Shown: piece by piece, positions 56,983-64,000 of the stretch | Layout: every line of letters begins with the position of its first letter | Numbering within the stretch: position 1 is the stretch's first letter | Assembly (NCBI GenBank): GCA_024228935.1 | Contig: JAAESX010000033.1 | Coordinates: 1-64,000 of the forward strand | Direction of reading: 5' to 3' | Length of the DNA: 64,000 nucleotides | Source: Pseudomonadota bacterium | GTDB taxonomy: Bacteria; Myxococcota_A; UBA796; CAJQPC01 | Position numbers and translations under genes: made by a program | The notes under the pieces: model-generated | What the model saw: the letters and a program-made list of their open reading frames with translations, nothing else | What the model was told of the DNA's origin: nothing | Databases searched by the model: none

Positions 56983-58154
56983 GGGCAGACCCCCGGATTG
57001 CGGACGTCGCGCAGGGCCCCGTCGACCTCGGCCACCAGCGCGGCGAGTGCGTCGTGCAGGCGACCGCCGGCGTGCAGCTCGCGGCGTCGACGTTCGCTGG
57101 TGAGGGCTCGTTCGACGTGCTCCCGTACCTCCTGATGGTCAGAACCGGCGGTTTCGATCTCGGGGTCCAGTGTGTCGAGCGCGGCAAAGGCCTCGGCGAC
57201 CGCCCGATCTCCTCCGATACGGAGAACGAGCGGGGCGTCCAGCCCCCAGCGATCAGCGCGCCAGGTTCCCCACGCCGAGCTCGGCGTGGCATTCCTGAGG
57301 ATGGGCACGAGAGCCTCGTGCTGCGCTGCCAGGTCGGTTTCTGTCCGCTTGAGAAGAACAGTCCAGCGTCGACGTTCGCAGTAGCTGTTCAGTCGAAGCA
57401 CGTCACCGGCGGGGTACCAGGCCTCGAGAGCGCCCAAGGCTGCGCGTGCCGGTCGCTGCTGTTCGAGCGCCAGCCAGCTGCGCGCGCTCAGGATGCGCGC
57501 CTCGTCCAGGTCGACGCCGACCAGGATGCCGACAGCCTCCTCGTGACGGCCGACGCCTGCCAGCAGCCGGGCCGAGCCGATGCGCGCCTCGTCGCGGAGC
57601 GCCTCCCAGGTCTCGTCGAGTTCGCTCAGGAGGCCGGTGTAGAGCTCGAGCGCGTCCCCGCGGCGGCCCTCGTCCTCGGCGAGCTGCGCGCGAGCGAGCC
57701 GGGCGTGGAGGCTCCAGGTCGAGCGGCTCTGGACGGCCTCGAAGCTCGCCTGGGCGTCGTGGGCGCGGTCGGCCTCCAGGCGAGCGAACCCTTGCTGCAG
57801 GAGCAGGTAGTCGCGCTCCTCGGCGCGGAGTGCGTCGGGGGCCACGTCGATGACCAGCTCACGTAGGTCCAGCGTGGCGCCGCTCTGCTGGGCGGCTCGG
57901 GCGAGGTTCACGAGGCAGACATCCTGGAGGTGGTCCTCGGACGCCGCGCACTGCGCGAAGTGCCGGCCCGCCAGGTTCGCGTGCCCGGCGCGCTGCCAGG
58001 CCAGCCCCATCGCGTCGTGCCAGGCGCTGGTCTCGCAGTCGTCGTCCACGGCCAACAGCGCTGGGATGGGGTCCGCGGTGCGGCGGGCGGCCTCGATCGG
58101 CCCTGCGCATGGGTGGGTCGTCGAGGCCAGTGCGATGGTGGCCCACAGGATCAC
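56979..58154 (-). CDS. exported TPR-like protein
   Basis: A 391-residue protein with a signal peptide (MILWATIALAST, GTG start). Helical repeats of the TPR kind follow (HDAMGLAWQRAGHANLAGRH, YLLLQQGFARLEADRAHDAQ, ALELYTGLLSELDETWEALR, ARLLAGVGRHEEAVGILVGV). The C-terminal part is helical with several Arg/Leu-rich segments, ending in ALRDVRNPGVCP. TPR proteins of the periplasm often hold envelope complexes together. It is coupled by GTGA overlaps to the membrane protein upstream and the PP2C-like gene downstream, and belongs to the ECF sigma operon. Confidence 0.7.
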   Translation of the reverse strand: MILWATIALASTTHPCAGPIEAARRTADPIPALLAVDDDCETSAWHDAMGLAWQRAGHANLAGRHFAQCAASEDHLQDVCLVNLARAAQQSGATLDLRELVIDVAPDALRAEERDYLLLQQGFARLEADRAHDAQASFEAVQSRSTWSLHARLARAQLAEDEGRRGDALELYTGLLSELDETWEALRDEARIGSARLLAGVGRHEEAVGILVGVDLDEARILSARSWLALEQQRPARAALGALEAWYPAGDVLRLNSYCERRRWTVLLKRTETDLAAQHEALVPILRNATPSSAWGTWRADRWGLDAPLVLRIGGDRAVAEAFAALDTLDPEIETAGSDHQEVREHVERALTSERRRRELHAGGRLHDALAALVAEVDGALRDVRNPGVCP

Positions 58155-58825
58155 GGCGAGATCGTCTCCTCGACGACGCCGCTCCCGGGGTGGGGCGTGC
58201 CGAGCATGGCCTCGTTCAGGCAGGGGAGGACGGGCGTCTCGACGTCGGCGTCGAGTGAGATGATCCGGCCGTCGACGACGTTCAGCGACACCACCAAGGG
58301 GGTGCCGTCGGACAGGCAGTCCGCCGGACGGAGGCGAGCCATGGCTCCGCCCGAGGCGCCAGAGGCAGATCCTCCCTCGGCCCGCGTCGCCGAGGACGAG
58401 GAGCGGCTGGACTTCGGCTCGGGCGCCCGCTCCATGGCGGGGGCCGGCTCGGCCTCGGGTGCGTCGACCTTCTTGGGGGCGGCAGCGGGCTCCTCTGCCA
58501 AGATCGGCTCGACCGCCTCTTCGACCTCCTCGGCCTCGGGCTCGTCGTCCACGTCCGCTACGGCGTCGGCCGCGGCGCCTTCGCCCGGGGGGCCTGCCTC
58601 CGTCGGAGCCGCCGTCTGGGACTCGCCGCCCATGCTGAACGGCTTGTTCGGGGCCAGCGCAAGCACGCCGACGCCCAGGAGCACGGCCGCGGCGAGAGCC
58701 CACGGGACGAAGCCCGCGCTGCCGCCCTCCGGAGCGACCCCCTCGTCCTCTTCCGGGAGCTGGGGCGGCTCGGACGGAGCCGGTGGCCCATGCATGGCCT
58801 GGAGCAGGCGATCGACGTCGCTCAT
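58151..58825 (-). CDS. single-pass membrane protein, possible anti-sigma partner
   Basis: A 224-residue protein that directly follows the ECF sigma gene (ATGA overlap). The first 40 residues are cytoplasmic (MSDVDRLLQAMHGPP). One transmembrane helix lies at about 41-60 (PWALAAAVLLGVGVLALAPN). A long Ala/Glu/Pro-rich periplasmic stretch follows, then a C-terminal domain with RPADCLSDGTPLVVSLNVVD and PVLPCLNEAML (two Cys, TonB-C-like strand). Position and topology fit an anti-sigma factor, but the zinc-binding HxxxCxxC motif is absent. Other membrane-signalling roles are possible. Confidence 0.7.
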   Translation of the reverse strand: MSDVDRLLQAMHGPPAPSEPPQLPEEDEGVAPEGGSAGFVPWALAAAVLLGVGVLALAPNKPFSMGGESQTAAPTEAGPPGEGAAADAVADVDDEPEAEEVEEAVEPILAEEPAAAPKKVDAPEAEPAPAMERAPEPKSSRSSSSATRAEGGSASGASGGAMARLRPADCLSDGTPLVVSLNVVDGRIISLDADVETPVLPCLNEAMLGTPHPGSGVVEETISP

Positions 58826-59391
58826 ACCAGCTCCTTCGGGTCGATCGCCCCGCGCAGCTGCTCGCGGGACCGGTGCAGACGGACCCGGACGGTCGTCGCG
58901 TTCATCTCCAGGACCTCGCCGATCTCGGCCGACGAGAACCCCTCGATGTTCAGCAGCAGGATCCGCCGGTCGACCGGAGACAGCTCGTGGAGCGCTCGGG
59001 ACAGCAGCTGCCGGAGCTCGAGCGTGTCCTGGTTCTCGGCCGCTGGGATCTTCTTCAGGGCCTCCTCGTCGAGCGTCCACATCGTGGACTCGGCGCGCGC
59101 CGCGTCGTGGCCGGCGTTCACGGCGACACGGAAGAGCCAGCTGCGGAACGGGCGCTTGCCGTCGTAGCTCTTGCGGTACTTCCAGACCTTGATCCAGGTC
59201 TGCTGGCCCGCCTCCTCGGCCGTGACGCGAGAGCCCGTGCGCTTGAGGAGGAACGCATGGATGGGAGCGTTCCAGCGCGACCAGAGCTCGTGCCAGGCGT
59301 CCTTGTCGCCGGCAACAGCTCGAGCCATGGCCTCTCGATCGAGGTCATCGGAGTCCTCTCGGGGGGCGCTCTCCAGTACAGCGAGGAACAT
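58822..59391 (-). CDS. ECF-type RNA polymerase sigma factor
   Basis: A 189-residue sigma factor with region 2 (DKDAWHELWSRWNAPIHAFL, AEEAGQQTWIKVWKYRKSYD, RPFRSWLFRVAVNAGHDAAR). Region 4 follows (LHELSPVDRRILLLNIEGFS, SAEIGEVLEMNATTVRVRLH, RSREQLRGA). Both helices needed for -10 melting and -35 binding are present. It should direct polymerase to a stress- or envelope-related regulon, probably including its own operon. The ATG is at 59391. The next gene downstream, overlapping by 4 nt, could be its anti-sigma partner. A lipoprotein gene ends nine bases upstream on the same strand. Confidence 0.92.
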   Translation of the reverse strand: MFLAVLESAPREDSDDLDREAMARAVAGDKDAWHELWSRWNAPIHAFLLKRTGSRVTAEEAGQQTWIKVWKYRKSYDGKRPFRSWLFRVAVNAGHDAARAESTMWTLDEEALKKIPAAENQDTLELRQLLSRALHELSPVDRRILLLNIEGFSSAEIGEVLEMNATTVRVRLHRSREQLRGAIDPKELV

Positions 59392-59400
59392 GGAAGCGTT

Positions 59401-59949
59401 TCAGCCCACCGCGATCGACGCGGACACGGGATCGCCCACGTCCTCGCCATCGTCGGGTGTGACGGTGATGGTCCAGGTCTCGCCGGCCGATGTGGCGCTC
59501 GCGGGGACGGTGGTCCCGGTCTGGTCGGTCGCGACGTCGTCGACGGTCCAGACGATGTCGTAGGTGAGCTCGTCGCCGTCCAGGTCGTCCTCGTACAGGT
59601 AGGCGGTGACGTCGAGATCGGTGGTGGTGGTGGCCTCGAGCAGCACCTCGACGCCAGGCACGGCGTTGACGATCAGCGCCGAGTCGCTGGCGGTCCGGCG
59701 GCCGCCCACGGCGTTCACGACGACCTCCCAGTGCTCGCCCTTCGTCGTGGAGCCCGGACCCACGTCCTCGTCGGCGCCGTCGAACAGCTCGCCGTCCACG
59801 AACCAGGTGAACTCGTGGTCCACGGGGTCGCCGTGCTCGTCCACGTCCAGGTGGCTGATGCGGACCAGCAGCCGGTCACCGGTGTTCGGCGCCTCGGGGC
59901 CCAGCTCCACGGTCGGGGGCAGGGGGCCGCAGGCGAGGAGGAACCACAT
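59401..59949 (-). CDS. lipoprotein with two Ig/PKD-like domains
   Basis: A 182-residue lipoprotein (MWFLLAC). Two beta-sandwich repeats follow: about residues 10-90 (APNTGDRLLVRISHLDVDEH, EFTWFVDGELFDGADE, GEHWEVVVNAVGGRRTA) and 92-182 (LDVTAYLYEDDLDGDELTYD, GETWTITVTPDDGEDVGDPV). They share the 'f.W.vdg......' pattern of PKD/cadherin-like domains and are acidic. It is likely a surface-anchored binding or spacer protein. It lies nine bases upstream of the ECF sigma gene and may be part of that transcript. It diverges from the DUF817 gene. Confidence 0.75.
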   Translation of the reverse strand: MWFLLACGPLPPTVELGPEAPNTGDRLLVRISHLDVDEHGDPVDHEFTWFVDGELFDGADEDVGPGSTTKGEHWEVVVNAVGGRRTASDSALIVNAVPGVEVLLEATTTTDLDVTAYLYEDDLDGDELTYDIVWTVDDVATDQTGTTVPASATSAGETWTITVTPDDGEDVGDPVSASIAVG

Positions 59950-59971
59950 GCCGCGAGGTTATCCCGCCGTC

Positions 59972-60730
59972 GTGCGCATCCTCCGTGCCGTGGCCCTGGC
60001 TTCCTTGTTTCCGGGCTTCGTGCTCGGCGCGCTCGCGGTCTCACAGGCGCTCTCGGTGCCGGGGCTCCCTCGCTACGACGCCCTGCTCGTGGCGATGCTG
60101 GCGTTCCAGGTCGGTCTGCTCGTGACGCGCGTCGAGACGCCGCTCGAGTTCGGCACCATCTTCGGCTTCCACCTCATGGGCGTGACCCTGGAGATGTGGA
60201 AGGTCGCGCACGGAGGCTGGGCCTACCCCGAGGACGCGTTCTCCAAGGTCCTGGACGTCCCGCTCTACTCGGGCTTCATGTACGCCTCGATCGGGAGCTT
60301 CATCTTCGCGCTCGGTCGTCACCTCGACGTGCGCATCGCGGGGTGGTCCCGCTGGGCCGTTCCGCTGGGTGTGTTCGCCTACGTGAACTTCTGGACGAAC
60401 GTCTGGCTGCCCGATCTGAAGCCCCTGATCTGTGTCCTGGCCCTCGCCGTGTTCTGGCGGACCCGCCTCTATGTCATGGACCGGAAGGTACCGATCCTGT
60501 TCGTGTTTCCGGTCCTGGGCGTCGCCGTCTGGATGGCCGAGAACTGGGGCACGCTGTTCGGGAGCTGGGAGTACCCGCGACAGCTCGATGGCTGGACCTG
60601 GGTGCCCGAGGACAAGCTCGGGAGCTGGACGGTCCTCTGCATGGTGAGCGCCGTCATCGTCGCGAGGCTGCTTCCTTCAGTCCAGCCGTCAATCCAGGAA
60701 CTGGACGACCCCGATCAGCCCGTCGCGTAG
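59972..60730 (+). CDS. DUF817-family membrane protein
   Basis: A 252-residue membrane protein with seven or eight helices. The central region EMWKVAHGGWAYPEDAFSKV, then LDVPLYSGFMYASIGSFIFA, is the DUF817 signature (in other members '...KV..G.WsYPE......gVPLfSGFMYaaVGSyi'). DUF817 is an inner-membrane family of unknown biochemical function. I chose the GTG at 59972, which gives a natural N-terminus (MRILRAVALASLFPG). The 3' end overlaps the convergent SnoaL-like gene by 42 bases. Confidence 0.85.
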   Translation: MRILRAVALASLFPGFVLGALAVSQALSVPGLPRYDALLVAMLAFQVGLLVTRVETPLEFGTIFGFHLMGVTLEMWKVAHGGWAYPEDAFSKVLDVPLYSGFMYASIGSFIFALGRHLDVRIAGWSRWAVPLGVFAYVNFWTNVWLPDLKPLICVLALAVFWRTRLYVMDRKVPILFVFPVLGVAVWMAENWGTLFGSWEYPRQLDGWTWVPEDKLGSWTVLCMVSAVIVARLLPSVQPSIQELDDPDQPVA

Positions 60731-61021
60731 CTTGTAGCGGACGAGGATCACGCCGCTGGTGCGCTCGCCGGACTCGTCGATCCGCCACCAGTGCTCCTCG
60801 TCGACGCAGTGGTCGCCGTGGCTCAGGCGGCTGGGGACCGTGCCGCCGAAGCCGCCGCGCGCGAACATGTCGGCGTAGCGTTCGCGGAACGCTTCCCGCC
60901 CGGTCAGCTCGAGCTCCTCGCCCGCGAACATGCGGATCTCGGGGTGGTAGCAGGCGCAGAATCCATCCAGGTCGGCGCGGTTGTAGGCGGCGAGTTGCCG
61001 CGTCGCGAGATCGACGATCAC
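60689..61021 (-). CDS. SnoaL-like (NTF2-fold) protein
   Basis: A 110-residue protein with the NTF2/SnoaL pattern: LATRQLAAYNRADLDGFCAC, HPEIRMFAGEELELTGREAF, ERYADMFARG, and a closing sheet VILVRYKLRDGLIGVVQFLD. Members are small isomerases, cyclases or steroid-binding proteins, and many are uncharacterised. The GTG start overlaps the sulfatase-like gene stop (GTGA), so it is co-translated with it. No catalytic residue can be assigned with confidence. Confidence 0.8.
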   Translation of the reverse strand: MIVDLATRQLAAYNRADLDGFCACYHPEIRMFAGEELELTGREAFRERYADMFARGGFGGTVPSRLSHGDHCVDEEHWWRIDESGERTSGVILVRYKLRDGLIGVVQFLD

Positions 61022-62424
61022 CAGTAGCCTCGGCTCTTGAGCGCTTCGAGGAGCGCAGGGTCTCGGGGTTGACTCCCCACGGTCGTGCTCCGCTTCATCT
61101 CCGCCCGCCAGCTCGTCAGCGCGGCCTTCAGCTCGGCGGCGACCTGGGGCTGCTCGGACAGCACGTCGGTCTGTTCCCTGGGGTCGGCGCGCAGGTCGTA
61201 CAGAGCGAAGTGCGGGCCCTCGAGCGGGGCGACCGACAGGGCCAGGTCGAACAGCTCGAACGCGGGAGGGACCCCTCGAAAGACCAGGCGGTGTGTGGCC
61301 GAGCGCACGCTGACCTCGTCGAGCACCGACTCTTGGAAGACGAGGCCGCCATCGGTCGAGGCGAGCAGATCGCGGCCCGGTGCGTCGCCCAGGGGAGCGG
61401 CCCCGGCCAGGCCCAGGAGCGTGGGCACGACGTCGATGGCCGAGGCCAGGTCGGTCCGGACCGCCGGCTCGATCCCGGCTCCCCAGATGACCAGGGGCAC
61501 CTTGGTCGTGGAGTCGCGGAGCAGCGCCCGGTGGTTGAAGAGCCCGTGCTCGTGCAGGTCCTCGCCATGGTCCGCGGTGGCGACGACGACGGTGTTCGGG
61601 CGGTCGAGCTGCTCGAGGAAGCGCCCCAGCTGCAGGTCGGCGGCCAGGACGGCGGCGTCGTACTGGTTGCGGACGGCCTCGAGGTCGGCGTCGTCGATGG
61701 GCTCGCCGTCGTGGTCCTCGGACCAGCGCGCGATGCGCAGGTAGCCCTCGGGATCGACGATGGGGTCGCCCGTGGCGTGCTGGATGCGCTCGACGGCGAA
61801 GTCCGGGTAGACGTGGCCGTCGTAGACCGCGTCCGTCCCGGTCAGATCGGACAGCGAGGCGCTCTCGGGGCCGGGTCCGAACGGCGCGTGGAAGACCCCG
61901 GCCTTCTGGTACGGCCGGTGGCAGTCGTAGCCGTGCAGGACGATGAACCAGGGCTCCTGTGCGGTCTCGATCCAGGCGAGCGCCTCCGGGACCGTGTGGA
62001 ACATCGCGCCGAAGTCGTGCTGGTCGGCGTACTCGCTGAAGCCCTGGTCGAAGCCGTAGGGCCCCTTCACGTGCCCGCCCGCCACGAACGCCGCGGTGGT
62101 GTACCCGTACAGGCCCAGGACCTCGGGCACGAGGACGGCTTCGTCCGGAACGGTGAACGTCGCGTAGCTCGGATTGGCCAGCTCGCTGACGTACCGGCCT
62201 GAGAACAGGCTCGCGTGGCTGAACAGCGACTCGTTCGACTGCGAGAAGGCGCTCTCGAACCGGACGCCCTCGGACGCCAGTCGCTCCAGCGTGGGGGTGG
62301 TGGGGTTCGGTCCACCGTCGAGCGACGTGCGAAAGCTCGCCATGCCGTCGAGGCTGACGAGCACGAGGTTCGGAGGACGGTCCGCGGGCGGCTCGTCGCA
62401 GGCCAGGAGCAGCAGCCAGGACAT
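61018..62424 (-). CDS. sulfatase-like lipoprotein
   Basis: A 468-residue lipoprotein (MSWLLLLAC). The superfamily core shows the metal Asp in LVLVSLDGMASFRT. The nucleophile region is SNESLFSHASLFSGRYVSEL, which lacks the Cys/Ser-x-Pro-x-Arg of true sulfatases. Later ligands are VATADHGEDLHEHGLFNHRA. It ends PALLEALKSRGYW, the common 'L.sLGY.' tail. Likely a periplasmic or surface hydrolase of phosphate or sulfate esters. A divergent sulfotransferase-like gene begins 25 bases away, which hints at shared control of a sulfated compound. Confidence 0.82.
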   Translation of the reverse strand: MSWLLLLACDEPPADRPPNLVLVSLDGMASFRTSLDGGPNPTTPTLERLASEGVRFESAFSQSNESLFSHASLFSGRYVSELANPSYATFTVPDEAVLVPEVLGLYGYTTAAFVAGGHVKGPYGFDQGFSEYADQHDFGAMFHTVPEALAWIETAQEPWFIVLHGYDCHRPYQKAGVFHAPFGPGPESASLSDLTGTDAVYDGHVYPDFAVERIQHATGDPIVDPEGYLRIARWSEDHDGEPIDDADLEAVRNQYDAAVLAADLQLGRFLEQLDRPNTVVVATADHGEDLHEHGLFNHRALLRDSTTKVPLVIWGAGIEPAVRTDLASAIDVVPTLLGLAGAAPLGDAPGRDLLASTDGGLVFQESVLDEVSVRSATHRLVFRGVPPAFELFDLALSVAPLEGPHFALYDLRADPREQTDVLSEQPQVAAELKAALTSWRAEMKRSTTVGSQPRDPALLEALKSRGYW

Positions 62425-62448
62425 CGGGCGAGATGATAGGCGAGCCCG

Positions 62449-63672
62449 ATGTCGCCCCGCCTGCTGGCCCAGCTCGACGCGCTCGCTCGTCTGCGAGGGC
62501 CTCGCCCCGATCCCCGACGCGAGGTGCGGGACCTGGTCCTGTTGGTCTCGTCGTCTCGTGGCGGCAGCTCGGTCTTCGCCGAGGGGCTGCGCGAGATCCC
62601 GGGGCTGCTGCACCTGCGGGCGGAGCTGAACCCGTTCCTGCGCGTTGCGGGCTTCGAGGGACCCGACGACGCGCTGGCTGCGGATGCGCCTGGAGATGCC
62701 GACCGCTTCGCCCGCGAGCTTGGGTTCGAGGTCGGCGCGAGGGCCCCCAGCCAGGACGACTTCGCGCTCGACGTCGTCTGGCGTCTCCTTGTCCAGTGGC
62801 CCGATCGGGACTGGGAGCTCGAGCAGCTCATCGCGACGGTGCGGGCCGTGCCGCTGTCCCATGACCTGGACGCGTACCACCTGGCCGTGATCCAGGCGGT
62901 CGGGGTCGAGCCCCACTTCTACGACGTCGACCGCGAGCTCCTGGCGGCCGTCTTCCCGGGGCGCCCCATCCCGGCGAGCTCGCCCGGCAGCGCGCTGATC
63001 GAGGAGCCGCCGTTCGTCTGCATCTCGCCGTGGGCCCGGGCGACCGCCGAGGAGCTTCACGGGCGCCCGCTCGTCATCAAGACACCCAGCAACGCGTACC
63101 GGCTGGACTGGTTCCGGGCGATGTTCCCCGCGGCGCGCATCCGGCTGTTGCACCTGGTTCGCAACCCGGCGGCGGCCATCAACGGGCTGGTCGATGGCTG
63201 GCAGTACCACGGGTTCCACAGCCGGCGCGTGGACGAGGCGCTGCGGATTCCGGGGTACGACGAGGCCCGGCCCGGCGACCGGTACTGGTGGAAGTACGAC
63301 GTGCCCCCGGGCTGGGAAGAGCTGGTGAGCCGGCCGCTGGCCGAGGTCTGTGCGGCCCAGTGGTGTGGGGCCCACGAGGCTGTCCTGGACAGCGATCTGC
63401 CAACGCTGCGGGTCCGCTTCGAGGACTTCATCCGCGAGCCGGCGAGCCGACTGGCGATGCTCGACGAGGTCTGTTCGTGGCTCGGCGTGCCCCTGGTCGA
63501 GCCGGCTCGATCGACGCTCCGGGGGCCGCTGGCGCGCGTGATGAGCACCGAGCGGCCGCGCATCCGACGCTGGTTCACGCGCAGCGATGTGCTCGAGCCC
63601 GTCCTGAGCACGACGCGGGTGCGCGAGCTGGCCACACGGTTGGGGTACGGGCCCCCGGAGACGTGGGAGTGA
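62449..63672 (+). CDS. PAPS-dependent sulfotransferase family protein
   Basis: A 407-residue protein. The 5'-phosphosulfate loop is VSSSRGGSSVFAEGL (residues 33-47). The 3'-phosphate site is near residue 231 (RLLHLVRNPAAAINGLVDGW). The fold is completed by LRVRFEDFIREPASRLAMLD and the helix CSWLGVPLVEPAR. These features mark sulfotransferases that use 3'-phosphoadenosine 5'-phosphosulfate. It is longer than most bacterial members; the insert from about 70 to 190 is of unknown use. The ATG lies divergent to the sulfatase-like lipoprotein. Its stop overlaps a tiny membrane gene (GTGA). Confidence 0.85.
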   Translation: MSPRLLAQLDALARLRGPRPDPRREVRDLVLLVSSSRGGSSVFAEGLREIPGLLHLRAELNPFLRVAGFEGPDDALAADAPGDADRFARELGFEVGARAPSQDDFALDVVWRLLVQWPDRDWELEQLIATVRAVPLSHDLDAYHLAVIQAVGVEPHFYDVDRELLAAVFPGRPIPASSPGSALIEEPPFVCISPWARATAEELHGRPLVIKTPSNAYRLDWFRAMFPAARIRLLHLVRNPAAAINGLVDGWQYHGFHSRRVDEALRIPGYDEARPGDRYWWKYDVPPGWEELVSRPLAEVCAAQWCGAHEAVLDSDLPTLRVRFEDFIREPASRLAMLDEVCSWLGVPLVEPARSTLRGPLARVMSTERPRIRRWFTRSDVLEPVLSTTRVRELATRLGYGPPETWE

Positions 63673-63815
63673 CGGCCCGGCGCAAGACGCTCGCGCTCCT
63701 GGCCCTGGCTGGTGTGTTCTCCGTGCTCGCGGCCTGGCGGTACGCCGAGGTGCGCTCGGCCTGGGTCGACTACGCCGCACGGGTCGACGCGAGCGAGGCC
63801 TGGTCCCAGCCGTAG
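63669..63815 (+). CDS. tiny single-pass membrane protein
   Basis: 48 residues from a GTG that overlaps the sulfotransferase stop by 4 nt. One helix (KTLALLALAGVFSVLAAW) follows a short basic start (VTARRKT), then an acidic/aromatic tail (VRSAWVDYAARVDASEAWSQ). The Arg/Lys-rich N-terminus predicts an inner-membrane anchor with the tail outside. Coupling to the sulfotransferase suggests an accessory role; nothing else can be said. Confidence 0.6.
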   Translation: MTARRKTLALLALAGVFSVLAAWRYAEVRSAWVDYAARVDASEAWSQP

Positions 63816-63822
63816 GTCCGGC

Positions 63823-64000
63823 TCAGCTCCGCAGCTGCACGTCGACGTCGGTCTTCACGTTGACTCGCCAGGGGATCTTCAAGGCTGCGTAGACCTGCCA
63901 GGTCGGGGGGATCGAGACCTGGCCGGTCAGGAGCTGGACGACACGGCCGGCGTCGACGAGCTCCTCGGGCAGTCCGGCGGCGCCGACCTGGGGCTGCTCG
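63823..64000 (-). CDS. partial gene, C-terminus of a possible LEA14/WHy-like protein
   Basis: The open frame enters from the right edge and stops at 63823-63825. It encodes 58 residues, including GLPEELVDAGRVVQLLTGQV, SIPPTWQVYAALKIPWRVNV and KTDVDVQLRS. The alternating 'v.g.v.ip....v...l..p..v...v.v.l' strands resemble the end of LEA14/WHy-type beta-sandwich proteins. The family cannot be fixed from this fragment. It converges with the tiny membrane gene (7 bases between stops). Confidence 0.5.
   Translation of the reverse strand, partial: EQPQVGAAGLPEELVDAGRVVQLLTGQVSIPPTWQVYAALKIPWRVNVKTDVDVQLRS

Noticed and set aside
58151..58825. Canonical zinc anti-sigma factor
   Set aside because: Position fits, but the HxxxCxxC motif is missing, so only a possible partner role was given.
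1..64000. tRNA, rRNA, CRISPR, prophage or replication origin
   Set aside because: No cloverleaf, rRNA core, regular repeat-spacer array, phage structural gene or DnaA-box cluster was noticed on either strand by eye; a covariance-model search was not possible.

Overview
The window is high-GC DNA from a bacterium that looks like a member of the Myxococcota or a close relative. Supporting signs are: a surface lipase-like protein ending in a MYXO-CTERM-type tail (Cys, hydrophobic helix, Arg cluster); a LexA site between uvrC and an alkB-like gene that fits the Myxococcus-type SOS box as I remember it; a textbook sigma-54 promoter; FHA, pseudokinase/PEGA and HDOD proteins; and many short lipoproteins rich in Asp, Thr and Gly. 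Genes are packed tightly. More than twenty adjacent pairs overlap by 4 nt (GTGA, ATGA or TTGA) and a few by 1 nt (TGATG), so translational coupling is the rule here. No tRNA, rRNA or CRISPR array was seen.

Region by region. 1-0.77 kb: the end of an IS66-like insertion next to the 3' remnant of a secreted repeat protein. 0.8-3.2 kb: a coupled DegT aminotransferase and radical SAM/SPASM pair. 3.3-7.7 kb: an FG-GAP/ASPIC lipoprotein, an HDOD protein, a sigma-54-driven 60-residue membrane protein and a secreted amidase. 7.7-18.5 kb: the most striking locus, a minus-strand operon of ten genes joined by start/stop overlaps, with a phasin gene just upstream. It encodes a PhaE-like subunit, two PHA synthase homologues, a sodium/solute symporter, an acyl-CoA synthetase, a lipoprotein, an outer-membrane barrel, a lipoprotein alpha/beta hydrolase, a MYXO-CTERM lipase and an acetoacetyl-CoA-reductase-like SDR. 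Read together, these suggest extracellular ester cleavage, uptake, CoA activation and storage as polyester. 18.6-24.4 kb: small exported proteins and an operon of TPR-like proteins with an M48 peptidase. One TPR-like gene carries an in-frame TAG and the peptidase gene is frameshifted.

24.5-31.8 kb: a large P-loop/TPR protein faces a pseudokinase/coiled-coil/PEGA protein, followed by an EF-hand lipoprotein, an FHA protein and a broken sigma-like gene. 31.9-34.4 kb: uvrC and an AlkB-like dioxygenase diverge from the LexA site. 34.4-41.5 kb: membrane and exported proteins, a SUKH protein, a lipoprotein MltG, an LRR-like surface protein and a MATE exporter. 41.6-46.3 kb: four tandem genes that mix cyclic-nucleotide-binding-like and acetoacetate-decarboxylase-like domains, at least three of them frameshifted. 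46.3-55.9 kb: phosphatase/sulfatase-like lipoproteins, a SUKH protein, an outer-membrane barrel, a membrane glycosyltransferase, a tandem gene pair with one truncated copy, and a prolyl-aminopeptidase-like hydrolase. 55.9-59.9 kb: an ECF sigma operon with a membrane protein, a TPR protein and a degenerate PP2C/cNMP protein. 60-64 kb: a DUF817 protein, a SnoaL-like protein, a third sulfatase-like lipoprotein, a sulfotransferase, a tiny membrane protein and a partial gene at the edge.

About ten single-base frameshifts and one nonsense codon occur in accessory genes only, while long conserved genes (uvrC, mltG, MATE, the ECF sigma, both phaC) are intact. This looks more like real gene decay than uniform sequencing error, but raw reads would have to settle it.
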